From: Blattamonas nauphoetae
Lineage: Eukaryota; Preaxostyla; Oxymonadida
Direction of reading: 5' to 3'
NCBI GenBank assembly: GCA_033064195.1
Contig: JARBJD010000180.1
Coordinates: 1-64,000 of the forward strand
DNA: 64,000 bases
The position numbers were made by a program, and so were the translations under genes. The notes below the pieces were generated by a model. That model searched no databases. It was not told where the DNA came from and saw only the letters and a program-made list of their open reading frames with translations. Positions 20,255 through 31,139 of this stretch are shown here, piece after piece. Each line of letters starts with the position of its first letter. Positions within the stretch are counted from its first letter, which is position 1.

Positions 20255-22366
20255 TTAAAACTTGAATCCGAGACATAAAACAAGAATTCCCATCACCTGG
20301 ATCAAACTTATCGAGGCTCTGTAGCTCCCATTTGCATCTTTCACCTTCCTATCTCTACGAGGATCTCGCCCTGTCTTTGTCAATTCTGCCGTTTTATCAG
20401 TGTAGGTAGCCTCTGGAATCGACGGGATGCTTGGGACTGAGGGGAGATCGTTATGGACAGCTGCAAGAAATGTAAAGGCTGAGTCAGTGTGACTAGTTGC
20501 CTCATATTGCTCTAAAAATGTTGTGAACATTTTCTCCTCCTCCTGGAATGGAGTGAGGAGAGAATTATGACTGGTTGTGTTGAGCTCAGTTCCAACGGAT
20601 AGAACTTTCTGAAGATATGATGAAACAACATTAACGAGATTTGAGGCAATAGGGAATATCAGTTTGTTGACGTCATAGCAGAGGAGGGTTAGAGATGGAT
20701 TGACTAGAAGAGATTGAGGTTGTGATGGATTCGAAAAGATTTGCGAAAGGAATGAGAAGATATGAAGGGATACGATGCTATATGTATGAAAAAACTGCAA
20801 ACCTTTCACAACAGCATCCTCTTTCTTCCCATCGATCATCAGATTTTCGATGTTGAATTTCACTTCAGTCTTGGAGTCCGACCACGGCAATTTGATAAAG
20901 AATAGGCCAGCAGCATCGGATAAATGTTTGGCCCAGCACTCCTCAAACAGCACGTCCTGCACAACCCCATTTTTGGACACAACAAACGCTCCTCCAAAAC
21001 CTGCGCCTGTCGCGTTGCAGTTCCTGAATCGAACGTTGATCAAATCGATTTTCTCCGAGTTCACGCAGAGCCCACCCACAACAAACGAAGAGCAGTTGAT
21101 GAAGGTTGTCTGGGAATCGATAATTGTGTCCGCACTGAACAGGTTCTGAATGTACAGTCCCCCAACGGCTGCGGTGGCGTGACATGACTCAAAACGGCTT
21201 TGGTGAATCTCAATATCTTCCGATCGGCCCCAAAGAAACCCTCCTCCAGCGATTCCGATCGTGTGACAGTTCTCGACGAGTAGCTTGTCAAGAGTGTGTT
21301 TTCCGGCAACAACAAAGAAGCCACCTGCACCGACCGTTGTTGAACAGTCTATAATCTTGCTTGACTCGATGCGAAACACAGAAGACGATAGTAAGAACGG
21401 GATAACCGCAATGGCTCCTCCGCACGACGGAGTATAACATTCACGGAAGATGCATTCCTTGACTGTTGTTTGGAGCGACATGCTATACAACGCTGCCCCG
21501 GGAAGGACTTTAGCTGTGCATCGTTCGAAAACGCAGTTTGTTAGGACTGCATTCTCACCAAAACACATCTCACCCTCAGTTCGGATATCTTCTTCATTGG
21601 AGGGGGTGAGGAAGGCGTCTGAGATGTGAGTGGAGTGGAGGCGGAAGGTGGTTGCTCCGAAGAGGCCACGGACGACAGAGCCGTAAATTCCATCAGTGAC
21701 ATTGCGGAATGACGAAGAGTAAATCTCTTCATTTGATGTGTTTGTTTCACAAACGAATTCCCCGCGTTCGTTTCGTGCTATATTTGAAAAGTGGGAGTTT
21801 TTGACTAAGACATTGGAAATCGATGATCCAAGGAGTGTTTGAGACGGGAGAATGTTTAGAGATGTGATATTACTATTGAGGAGGTGGATGAAATCAGAGG
21901 ATGTCTGGCCAACGACGAGGGAGAAGACAGGAGTTTTTGATACGATTGTTATCTGGTCAAGAACAACTCCACTTGAAGAAACATAGAAGGGTGAAGTTGC
22001 ATGTGTTAAAGTTAGTTCGCTGTTCCGAACGAGAAGCTGAGAACGATCATGGAGAGTCGCGATCCTGGATTCAGTTGGATTGAAATTGTATGTTGTGAAA
22101 GAGGCCGTTGTGTTCCACAAAACAAGAAGAGAATCAACACCTAATGATTCAGTAGTGATAACTGCAGGGATTGGGGTGGAAAAATTGGCCGTCTGGTCTG
22201 AGAAGCATTCTGTTGAGTCCAAGAGTATCACCTTGGATAAGGATTTAGTCCGATCACTATGCAGTGAATCGGGCTGGATTGGGTCAACATAAAAGACAGA
22301 AGTCGAGAAAATGAAAGGAATAGCGATAAGTATCAACATCAGTGATTGCGATGTCTGTGACACCAT
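20255..22366 (-). CDS. secreted parallel beta-helix surface protein
   Basis: A 703-residue protein starting at an ATG with a clear signal peptide (a hydrophobic run of about 15 residues after SQSL). Residues about 150-480 show repeated short strands with Asn/Cys ladders and G-G turns (patterns such as FENC.A....GG, F.NCSS.VVGGL, F.NCNATG.GFGG), the signature of pectate-lyase-like right-handed beta helices. The far C terminus is a single hydrophobic segment after NGSYRAS, ending almost at the stop, like a GPI-anchor signal or a tail membrane helix. Families of such surface proteins are expanded in oxymonads and trichomonads. No catalytic residues are evident, so an adhesive or surface role is inferred. 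No intron is needed. Confidence 0.85.
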   Translation of the reverse strand: MVSQTSQSLMLILIAIPFIFSTSVFYVDPIQPDSLHSDRTKSLSKVILLDSTECFSDQTANFSTPIPAVITTESLGVDSLLVLWNTTASFTTYNFNPTESRIATLHDRSQLLVRNSELTLTHATSPFYVSSSGVVLDQITIVSKTPVFSLVVGQTSSDFIHLLNSNITSLNILPSQTLLGSSISNVLVKNSHFSNIARNERGEFVCETNTSNEEIYSSSFRNVTDGIYGSVVRGLFGATTFRLHSTHISDAFLTPSNEEDIRTEGEMCFGENAVLTNCVFERCTAKVLPGAALYSMSLQTTVKECIFRECYTPSCGGAIAVIPFLLSSSVFRIESSKIIDCSTTVGAGGFFVVAGKHTLDKLLVENCHTIGIAGGGFLWGRSEDIEIHQSRFESCHATAAVGGLYIQNLFSADTIIDSQTTFINCSSFVVGGLCVNSEKIDLINVRFRNCNATGAGFGGAFVVSKNGVVQDVLFEECWAKHLSDAAGLFFIKLPWSDSKTEVKFNIENLMIDGKKEDAVVKGLQFFHTYSIVSLHIFSFLSQIFSNPSQPQSLLVNPSLTLLCYDVNKLIFPIASNLVNVVSSYLQKVLSVGTELNTTSHNSLLTPFQEEEKMFTTFLEQYEATSHTDSAFTFLAAVHNDLPSVPSIPSIPEATYTDKTAELTKTGRDPRRDRKVKDANGSYRASISLIQVMGILVLCLGFKF

Positions 22367-23247
22367 AATTTGGATGCTTATGGACAGATTCCTCTCAAAA
22401 TTGACTAAAACAATGTAAAAAGATAGGAATAATGGAGTTATTTGGACAGAAAAATGTAAAAAATCTTAGAAAGGATGAACATTTCGTATTTCTTTCGAGT
22501 TGTGTGTAGAGTGCACAAAGAAAAGCTATAAATCAGGATAGGATGCGAGAGATTTATCACGACACAATATACAAGTGCGAGCATCTTATTCATGGTGTGA
22601 GGTCCGCATGAATGTGACAGATGTAGTCGCATAGAATACAGGATTTACGGAAATAAAGATGACAGACAAGATGAAAAGCCCGTAAGAACTGGCGAACAAT
22701 TATTCCCTTCACGACAGATCCCCGGGCTTGGTAAGATTGGCTTGGTTGGGTTTGTGCAGATGAACAGGGGAGGAGTGGTGGAGAGTTGAGGTGTTAGGGT
22801 TTCATTTGTAAAATATGATAAATCAGGAGTAATTTCGTTCAGTTCATATCGGTCATTCTGTAAGTATGGGTCTTCAACAAAGAACAATGATGAATGGCTT
22901 CTTGAATGGATTGCAGATGGACACTGTGTGGATGTGGGTAAAGACGGAAAATCTAAGGAGTTAATAATCCGTTTAGGAATCGGCTTCAGAATGAAAGACG
23001 TTATTTGTGCATCGTGTCTCCCGGATGTGATGGTTGTTTCATTCGGATTCAACTCCGAAATAATGTTGGCTGATGTGGGATTAGTATCGGGATCCGGAAG
23101 ACAAATTGACATCTATGCCGATCCGCTGTGTATAGAAAATGATAGTGAGAGATTGAACAGAACACTAGCTAAACTATTCTATGAGGGGTTGATCAGTTCC
23201 AATTTTCAGAATTGGCTTTTTGTTTCGGCTAAAATAAGGAGAAAGGG
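22367..23247. other. intergenic between divergent genes
   Basis: It separates the divergently transcribed beta-helix and helical-repeat genes and should contain both promoters. A 155-codon Ser/Thr/Pro-rich open frame on the minus strand (22645-23112) starts at an ATG but has no recognisable domain and overlaps a frame on the other strand (22928-23251). I do not call a gene. Confidence 0.45.
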
Positions 23248-26200
23248 ATGAATCTAACTTCTGGAATATCCAATTTGGATGATTTCACGATCTCATCAGC
23301 CGTGAAACGTCCTTTCAACCTTTTCGAACAACTTCTCGCCTCATCTTCCCACCAAAACGAACAATATCCTCAAAAATATCAACGATCACGCAATGATTTT
23401 CAGTGGAGTATGGTTTTCTTACCATCTTCGATATTGTTTCTCTCGTTAGGGTACATAAATTCTTTATCCAATGATGAACGAAATGACTACCTTCTTGATT
23501 TAGGTGCCGCCTTGTCTCAACGTGACTGCAGAGTTCTCTCTTTTCATTCAATATTCTCCCCTTTCAATGCTTCTTTCTTCTCCAGGACATCAATCAAGGA
23601 TCGCTCAAGGAAATCGGTCTGTTTCTCTGTTGTTGATTGTTTCAGTGTCATCTGATGAAGACTTGATCACTCTCTTCCACACGTCGGGACTCTCTAAATC
23701 GATTCTCAAACAGATCCGGTACAATAAGGTCCACCTTTCTCGAATCGTCGAACTAGCCCGCCTTTCCGAAATCTGTCCTCTAATCTCGATTCCATCTCTT
23801 ACAGAAGATCTTCCATCCCTTTTCTGCAATTTTCTGCGCCATCCTCAACCATATCTGATCATCGACCACCCAAGAGATCGAGTGTCCTCGTTTCCGTCAT
23901 TTATGGCGATTCTCTGCAATGAAATGATGGCATGTGCGATCCTTGGTGTTGGTAATGCTGTTTATGAAACTGTAATCACAAATTTTCCCGCATTTTCGGA
24001 ATCCATTTCTCGTCGACTAAACCCAAGTTCCTCGCTTGGCTATGATTTGGGTATCTTACAAAGAATCATCGAAATCTCACAAAATGAAACTGTTTGGATG
24101 TTCATTATTTTCCAATCCCTTCAGAATCCAGTGAAGAGGATCGCATCATTCATCGGTTTCTTAAACAATCCGACGATGTCTGAAGGAAACTATGATGGAA
24201 ACCATCCCATGAATCATTTGTCTCTATGCCTCCACCACACGGCCTCATTTCTGAATGGTGTGTCATTTCAGCATCCTCACTCTTTCATCTCTTCTTCAGC
24301 CCATCCCGACCTCATCGACTCGTTTCTCGAAACAGTCGACATTTCCTCTTCTCCCTCCGACACTCCCTTCCGTCACGACCGAGACCTCAATCTCATCTCC
24401 ATACTCAGCCAGTCTTCCTCTCCTCTCTTCACCAAACTCAGTGAACCTCTCCTCCACCCAAGAATCCGTCTTAACACCCTCCTCTCCCCTCGCTCGTTCA
24501 CTGACCCTGCCAGCTCCTTCTTCCGCATATCTAGCACGAACCCTGCCTTCTTCCGTCGCATTCTCGAGAGTCAAGCTAAACACATTTTGGATATCGCCAT
24601 TTATACAGCAGTGTGGATTTCACGAGTGACGACTGACTCGCCGTATGAGCCGCACTGTCTGGACTTTGGGCAAGGAACACATAATTTCAGTGTGCTGCTC
24701 AAAGCGTTGGCCGAAGCGAAGATGGATCTGACTCAGAATAGCGAAAACTTCAACTCGGTCCCATCGACTCTTCTCACTCTCCTCGTTCTCTTCTCTGCGA
24801 GCACGAACGACGATCTGTCGACTGCTGCTGTGTCTGTCTTCTCAAACCAGTTTGGCCTGACCACACCACACACAGAGGCCCTCCTCTTCGCCACTCCACC
24901 AACATTCCCTATCAGCGACACATTCACTCTTCGCCATTCGCATAAACGTGAAGATTCGGATCACGAGCAAATCGCTTCTCAATCGGTTTGTGCCGAAGCA
25001 GGTCGTTGTGTTCTGTTGAAGTCTCTTTTTGATGACTCATATATCGACGATGGCATCAAATTCGCTCGAATGCTTGGAATTCCATTCGCTGAATGTCTTG
25101 TGAACGCCCTTCACTCGACAACAACACTCCCACACTCCTTCCCCTTCTTCTCTCCCGAGCTGTGCGGATTGTCGCAACAACCAAGTGTGTGGAACGACAG
25201 CAGCAGACCATCTGCACTCACTGCACTGACAACGCTAGCAGACATCGAAATCAGCCTCGCCTTCCACAATTCGTATTGGGGATTGGAAATGAGTCCAACA
25301 GACGAGGAGAGAAGACACACCAACTTCGTCCATCTCTTCCCTTTTCTTGGACCAGATTCCCAAACCCAGTTTCTGTCGTCGTTCCACACTTTCTATGAAT
25401 TAAAGAATCAGAAGATCCACCATTCTTTGGATGGAGTGGTGGAATACTTGATGAAGATGGCGACAGTGAATACCTACAGCACTCCCATCGCTCTCCTCAA
25501 GGAAATGAGAAAAGTGGCTGAGTTCCACTCACGCTTCGATCCAGTGACACACTCCTTGGGACCTCCACTCACTCATCCATCGCCATTGGAGTTGTCGATC
25601 GGTGAGAGGCTGAGAACAGCTGAGGGCGAGGAGAGATGGAGACTCCTGACACAGCTGGCTGTTGTTTCAAGCAAAATTCCAGACATCGCGAAAGAGCTGA
25701 TGAGAACAGAGAACGACGCACAAGCATTCTTCATCTTGTCTGCTCATAAAATCCGCTCCACTAACCCATTCAACTATCTTCTCGATGAGAATCCAGATCC
25801 ATTCGACCGCGTTGTCGAGTTGGCTGGTCACATCAACAACCTTCCGCTGGTCGCAGCTGCCCTCCTTCACATTGCAGACACTGTCGAACTTCTCAACATT
25901 CCATTTGTCGTCAACAGGTTGATCAAGCTCGAACCAAAACAAGAACTGTGTGATCTTGTCTTGAGCACTCTTCGAACGATTGCTCCTCTTCGTCGGGAGG
26001 GAGTGGAGGAGGGATGTGCTGTGGAGAAGGACGAAGTGACGTCGCAGATTGTCGATTCGTGTTTGAAAGTGTTGCGATTTCTGATGAAATGCCAAACATT
26101 CGATCCAACGCCAGTCATCGACCCTCTGGTGTCGATGACTGTGACAGCAGATCTCTCTCTTCTTCACTCAATCCTGATCGTTCTGCAGGAGATCGAAGCG

Positions 26201-26749
26201 AGAACACGAAACACCCCAACGCCTTTCTCGATCTGCAGAGTCACTGCTCCTTTCAGATGCATCCACCAATCGTCCGTCACCCAACAACCACTCCCATCCA
26301 TCGTCTCCTCCATCAGTCTCTCTGCCAGTCTCGACTCACAACAGCCTCTCACTCAACTTCTTCCAGGACTGAATGAGAATCTGATTTCTGACATCGCAAA
26401 GACAACAACCGAGATTGTCTGTCTGATTTTGGAGGAGAGAAGAACGACACACTCACGAACTCTGACATACGATGATCCATTTGGAGTCAGTCTTGCTCAG
26501 AAAGAGATACACACAACACCACAACAGCTCTTCCTCACTCTCCACAACATGATCCTTCCAGACAACCCAACATCGATTGCTACTTCCACACTCCTTCCCC
26601 TAGCTCCTTTCCTCACTCGAATTCTCACGATTGTAGTGCCTTCTTCGCCAGACAGAGTTGAGATTCGTTCCGAGCAGGACGAACAATCACAACTCTTGAA
26701 CTCGTTGCTTTCTCTGTCAGTTATGCTCCGGGTGTGGAGAAACCTGTGA
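23248..26749 (+). CDS. large helical-repeat (HEAT/ARM-like) protein, one intron
   Basis: Exon 1 runs 23248-23503 from an ATG (MNLTSGISN). An 82-nt intron, GTGCCG...TTCTCCAG (23504-23585, pyrimidine-rich acceptor), restores the frame to exon 2 (23586-26749), giving about 1139 residues. A shorter intron from 23522 would also keep frame. The product is almost wholly predicted alpha-helical with Leu-rich helices and no catalytic motif, typical of HEAT/ARM scaffolds; I cannot name the family. The C terminus (LRVWRNL then stop) is abrupt, and the next gene on this strand (29601) is also helical-repeat, with an opposite-strand gene between them. Confidence 0.75.
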
Positions 26750-26865
26750 ACGCCCATTTGTTGAGAGATTGTTCTGAAGATATATCGCTGGCGACAATAT
26801 ATGCTGGGCATTGGCCTGCGAGGAAGTCACTGATCCCAGAACCCTGAAGGACCTTTAGGGTTGAA

Positions 26866-29607
26866 TTATCCCTTCTTCGTAGTTCTGTGAGTTTTCCTTG
26901 GTGGTGTTCTGTCGGTTTCAGTTTCCTCTTCACCTTCTTCGCTCGATGACTCTGATTCATCATCGTTCGTTGATGCCGTTGGACCATTGCCAAGTTGTAG
27001 TTCTATCTTGATGGTGTCGTTTCGATCGACTGACTGATCTGCCATCATCGCAAAGCAATCTTTGAATTCTTGACTGTTCGGAGTCCACCTATGCTCGACT
27101 TTGGGACACTCTTCGATAAGCGCATCCAATCGAGAATGTGTATTGAACAAGAGGTCAGCGACCGACACAACTCCGAAGTGGTAAGGAGGCATCACAACAT
27201 ACTTCTGTCTTGTTCGGGGTTTCTTATTCTTTGCGTTCTTTTTGGAGTATTCAGTAACTTCTTGTTGGAGATATAGTTTGACCTGGTCTGGTGCGACAAT
27301 CCAGTTGAAGAATACATCCACAGAGGGTGTAAGGATCAGCGGGTTCCCTTTCATTGTCTTCGATTCGGCTGCATCCTCGGGATTGGGTTCTGGCAGAATT
27401 ATCGCATGTTGATTCTCAAGTTGTTTCTTCAGTATTTCGACCAGTCTATAGTTATTGTCTTTTTGCCCACAATTCAGGGTATTTTGGAACGTGAACAGCA
27501 AAATTCTTCCTTTATCATGAAAGAAGATGAATGAATCGATTCCCGTCCATGATTCTCCGTTTGTTTTCGTCAGTGGATCATATCGTGTTTCATAATAGAG
27601 AACATTGCTGAGCAAGGCTTGAGCTGGATCGAATGGAGAGGTTGACAAGTGATCACGCTGAGGTAATTGAAATGACAGCAATGGACGATGATCAATCACA
27701 GGGAACGTGCAATTCAAAGCACAGAAACGTGTTGGTGTGGAAGGGAAGATTGTGAACCGTGAATGAGACCGAATCAATTCCTGGTTCACGTCGTGTTCCA
27801 AATAGTCATGGATTGTCCTGATGAAGCCTTTTGTTTTGATTCTCGTTATCACTGCAAGCAAGCGAGACGCAAATTCACTCACAGGTTCGTACGAATAGTG
27901 GGAGGCTGCCAGTGAACTGAGCACGAGACTCGCTTCTGGTTCCGTGAGTGCGATCTCGTCCCATCCAAATACTTTGCTCATTTCTCGGATGTTTGTGTTC
28001 AATTCAGGGCCGAGTGCACGGGGATTGAGTCCAAACACTTCAATCACATTCAAGCAGACAAACAAGTTGTTTGGGGGTAAATATTCGCCTTCTGTCAGTC
28101 TTTCTTCAGTCGATGGTTGTGCTTGGTGTCTCCTGATTGCTGGATCATCTGCTTCTTCCACGAGATGGCCATGTGCTCCGAGCAGCCTGATCAGAAAGGG
28201 ATGGAGCTTGGCAACGAGGCTGGCGTCAACTCTTCGCATCCAAAACATCTCATCGGTCATCCCGAGACTCCGCATCATCGAATAAAACTCCTTCTTTTCC
28301 CAAAACGGATATTTGGTTGCGTATGAATAGATTGCTTTGTTCCTGTTTTCCATATGTTTCTCGTATTGTGTAGGCGAAGCTGCATATACAGTGAAGTAAC
28401 TGTCCATTGTTTCGTTTGTGAACGGATCCACAGAGTCCACAATTCGAATCACGGGGAAGCCTTTTGTGTACCATGTTTCTCCAAGCGATGAGCTATGGCA
28501 TCGAACTCTGACTGGGTTGGAAAGGTCCGAATGATCAATAAGAATGGTGATCACTGGCTGATTTGGGAGAATATACAGAATCGCCTGAAATACATGGAGA
28601 TTTTGAAAAATGCATACCACTTTATCCAACCGCTGCATCAGACAATAAATGAGATATATCAACATTTGTGACTTTCCTGTTCCTGGCTGCCCACTCACAT
28701 ACACTGCCTGAAGCATTTTTCCTGTCGGGACATCTTCACGGAGATCTTCTTCAAATGGCAAGCGATACGCACGGCTGGAAGAGACCCATTCTGGAGTCTC
28801 TTTTATTGATTTCCACAGTTTTTCGTCGACTTTGTCGGATGGTTTCGCTCGTCGGTCTTTGAATCGGCCCGTTTGGAGAGTTGGTGGATTGATCACAGTG
28901 ATCGGTCTTCTTGCAGGAAACTTCTGAAAATTTTTGATGACTACATCTTGGAATAGTTGCCAGCAATCTCGGATCCAGACATACTGTCGCACCTGGAACG
29001 TCGAATCCAGTGTTGGGACGGAGATGATTCTGCCTTCTGGCTTCGTGTAAAACAGGTCATGCAGACCACTCAAGAGGTGCAAACGATCCGTAAGACCTTT
29101 CAAATCTTCAGAATCGAGTGGTTGCGGTTGTGTGATGAATTCTTTTGGAATCGCGACAACTGTCATTGGTTTGGGAGTGCCATCTTCCTGAACAGGCCAA
29201 CAGCCTTTCAAATCGTTGATCGTCACTTGTGATGGATTGTATCCAAATCCAGACGATCCAACCAGATCTTTCCAGTTTTGAATTCGTATTGCGTGTGAAC
29301 GGTATTGATGGCCCTCTTCGTAAAGTCCACTTGTTTTGTGGAGCGGACCCTCAGAACACGGGAATTGAATGGTAATGTACACATGCGTATCTTTGAATTT
29401 CCGGGCCAATGCGTCGTACAAATCGAGGATGTTGCCAGTGATATTCATCTCGACCTCCCCATCTGTGGGAGTGACATCCATTGAAGAGTTTAATCCAAAG
29501 TTTTCAGGGGCATTGGGATCTGCCAGGAGTTTATAGGAAATCTTGAAAACCGCTGATTGTGACATGATGAAGTTCGACTGGGAGAAATTGAAGCGCCTAT
29601 TTGGCAT
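26866..29607 (-). CDS. Crinkler/RHS-like P-loop NTPase protein
   Basis: A 913-residue frame; the first ATG is at 29607 and a second at 29565 (MSQSAVFKISYKLL) gives a more natural start. A P-loop (GQPGTGKS) lies near residue 310, followed by a strand-helix and an ILIDHSD strand that fits Walker B. Then come an SPTQYEKHMENR stretch and a YPFWEKKEFY block, as in the NTPase module of Crinkler and trypanosome RHS proteins. Around residues 690-720 GIDSFIFF...LLFTFQNTL resembles the restriction-nuclease-like fold reported at the C terminus of this superfamily. The tail is Glu/Asp-rich then basic. In known members the N-terminal and NTPase parts are linked to nuclear effectors or selfish DNA. No intron is seen. 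Assignment is by motif only. Confidence 0.5.
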   Translation of the reverse strand: MPNRRFNFSQSNFIMSQSAVFKISYKLLADPNAPENFGLNSSMDVTPTDGEVEMNITGNILDLYDALARKFKDTHVYITIQFPCSEGPLHKTSGLYEEGHQYRSHAIRIQNWKDLVGSSGFGYNPSQVTINDLKGCWPVQEDGTPKPMTVVAIPKEFITQPQPLDSEDLKGLTDRLHLLSGLHDLFYTKPEGRIISVPTLDSTFQVRQYVWIRDCWQLFQDVVIKNFQKFPARRPITVINPPTLQTGRFKDRRAKPSDKVDEKLWKSIKETPEWVSSSRAYRLPFEEDLREDVPTGKMLQAVYVSGQPGTGKSQMLIYLIYCLMQRLDKVVCIFQNLHVFQAILYILPNQPVITILIDHSDLSNPVRVRCHSSSLGETWYTKGFPVIRIVDSVDPFTNETMDSYFTVYAASPTQYEKHMENRNKAIYSYATKYPFWEKKEFYSMMRSLGMTDEMFWMRRVDASLVAKLHPFLIRLLGAHGHLVEEADDPAIRRHQAQPSTEERLTEGEYLPPNNLFVCLNVIEVFGLNPRALGPELNTNIREMSKVFGWDEIALTEPEASLVLSSLAASHYSYEPVSEFASRLLAVITRIKTKGFIRTIHDYLEHDVNQELIRSHSRFTIFPSTPTRFCALNCTFPVIDHRPLLSFQLPQRDHLSTSPFDPAQALLSNVLYYETRYDPLTKTNGESWTGIDSFIFFHDKGRILLFTFQNTLNCGQKDNNYRLVEILKKQLENQHAIILPEPNPEDAAESKTMKGNPLILTPSVDVFFNWIVAPDQVKLYLQQEVTEYSKKNAKNKKPRTRQKYVVMPPYHFGVVSVADLLFNTHSRLDALIEECPKVEHRWTPNSQEFKDCFAMMADQSVDRNDTIKIELQLGNGPTASTNDDESESSSEEGEEETETDRTPPRKTHRTTKKG

Positions 29608-31115
29608 TTCGTTTCTTGTTTGATGACACCACTCGACACTTTGTCAGAACATTCATTCCATTTGCCACATCGAAGTGTGTGGAGGAAATCACTCCTGGCG
29701 CTATACGTGTGTCTCAATCATTCGGCCTCTTCGAACCGATGATTCAGAAGATGGTGACAGTTGCCGGACAATTGGGATTCAACTATTCCAACAATGATGC
29801 CCAATTTCATTCCACCACGTCCTTCTTGTGTCGTCTGATGGGAGTGGAGTCGCTTGAAACAAGGCTGTGTGTTCTACAGGCCGTTTATCGGAATCTGGAT
29901 GGAGTGAGATTTAAAAACCCTCCACTGGAATGGCCTGTTACAGAAACAACATTGTTCTCGGTGAACTCAGATGGCACGCGGAAGGAAGAAACACTTTTGG
30001 GAAAGTGTTCGATTCTTCTGACAGAATCAATGAAAGCCATCGACACTCTCCTCGCTGATCTTTGCGATGAATATTTGAAGACCCTTTCCAACCATTGCAA
30101 GCTTGTTACATCTTCATTCTCCTGTCTGGCGCTTCTTGGAGTGAAGAACGATGAAGCAAAAGAGATTTTGAAATCAAAGGGAGTCATGCAACAAATCGGA
30201 GTATGGACTGGCTCTCTGCTTGAAACACCACTCTCACCAGCTCGCACGGAGGCAGTTTTACCAATTGTGGAGATTCTGGTGGATGTTCAGTCGTATTCGC
30301 ACTCAGATGACCTTATCTCACTCGACCTTGTTTTTCCAGACTCATCCACACCGCTTGCAGATCTCCTCACGCTCATCGAACCTCTCCTCACCATCAACTC
30401 CAACACAGCGAAGACAGTCATCGCACGATTCTTGAGACCCTGTTCAAAATGCTGCAGACCAGACAGCGAAGACAAATCACTCTTATTCGCCTTTTTCAAC
30501 AAGTTTGTTGCCAGCGAAGACTTTCTGAGAGTTGATTTCGAGGAGTTTGACTTCCACGATTCCATCCTGTCTTTCCTGTATGCTCATCTCTTCCAAGAGG
30601 ACTCCACCGACCTCACTCGTATTGACACCCCTTCCCTTCATGCGTATCTTCCTCGAATTCTCCTCTCGCACGGCCAGACCAGCCCAAATCTGAATGGACA
30701 AGTGTCATGGTTCGTGCGAGTCGTGACGGGACTGATTTGCCAAAGTCTGGCCTCTCTTCAGTTTTGGAAGGATGTTGGTGGAGTTGCAGCCATTGTTCAC
30801 GTTCTGAGTCTCGAAGAATGCGCAGAATCAAGTCATTTTGCACTCAAAGCGATTAACGAGAATATTCTGTTTCCTTATCGTTCTATCCCCACTCCAGAAC
30901 TACGAACGTTGATTCTTCGGGAGTTGGAGGAGGAGGGACTTTCAGATGCCGTTGAACTGATCATGAATGACAACCAAAATCCTCATGATTGGAATGTCAA
31001 TTGGAAACCTATTCTATTCACCTATGAAAGCAAAAACTCAGTTTTTTCAAAGTTTTCGTCAAATTCACAATATAACCTCAGAGTTCAACCAAAAGTCCAG
31101 TCTAGAGATTGTTAA
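29601..31115 (+). CDS. helical-repeat (ARM-like) protein, 5' end unresolved
   Basis: An open frame of about 504 codons beginning right after an in-frame stop at 29589-29591, with no ATG until 29739. The product is helical with Leu-rich repeats (for example SFSCLALLGVKNDEAKEIL and GGVAAIVHVLSLEECAESS) and ends in a conserved-looking LRELEEEGLSDAVELI segment, typical of armadillo-like proteins of this kind of genome (recalled, not searched). Either an upstream exon is missing from my reading, ATG 29739 is the start, or the 5' end was lost. It ends 24 bp before the next gene on the same strand. Confidence 0.65.
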   Translation: MAFRFLFDDTTRHFVRTFIPFATSKCVEEITPGAIRVSQSFGLFEPMIQKMVTVAGQLGFNYSNNDAQFHSTTSFLCRLMGVESLETRLCVLQAVYRNLDGVRFKNPPLEWPVTETTLFSVNSDGTRKEETLLGKCSILLTESMKAIDTLLADLCDEYLKTLSNHCKLVTSSFSCLALLGVKNDEAKEILKSKGVMQQIGVWTGSLLETPLSPARTEAVLPIVEILVDVQSYSHSDDLISLDLVFPDSSTPLADLLTLIEPLLTINSNTAKTVIARFLRPCSKCCRPDSEDKSLLFAFFNKFVASEDFLRVDFEEFDFHDSILSFLYAHLFQEDSTDLTRIDTPSLHAYLPRILLSHGQTSPNLNGQVSWFVRVVTGLICQSLASLQFWKDVGGVAAIVHVLSLEECAESSHFALKAINENILFPYRSIPTPELRTLILRELEEEGLSDAVELIMNDNQNPHDWNVNWKPILFTYESKNSVFSKFSSNSQYNLRVQPKVQSRDC

Positions 31116-31139
31116 AAGGGTAAGATCGTATTTCAAAAG

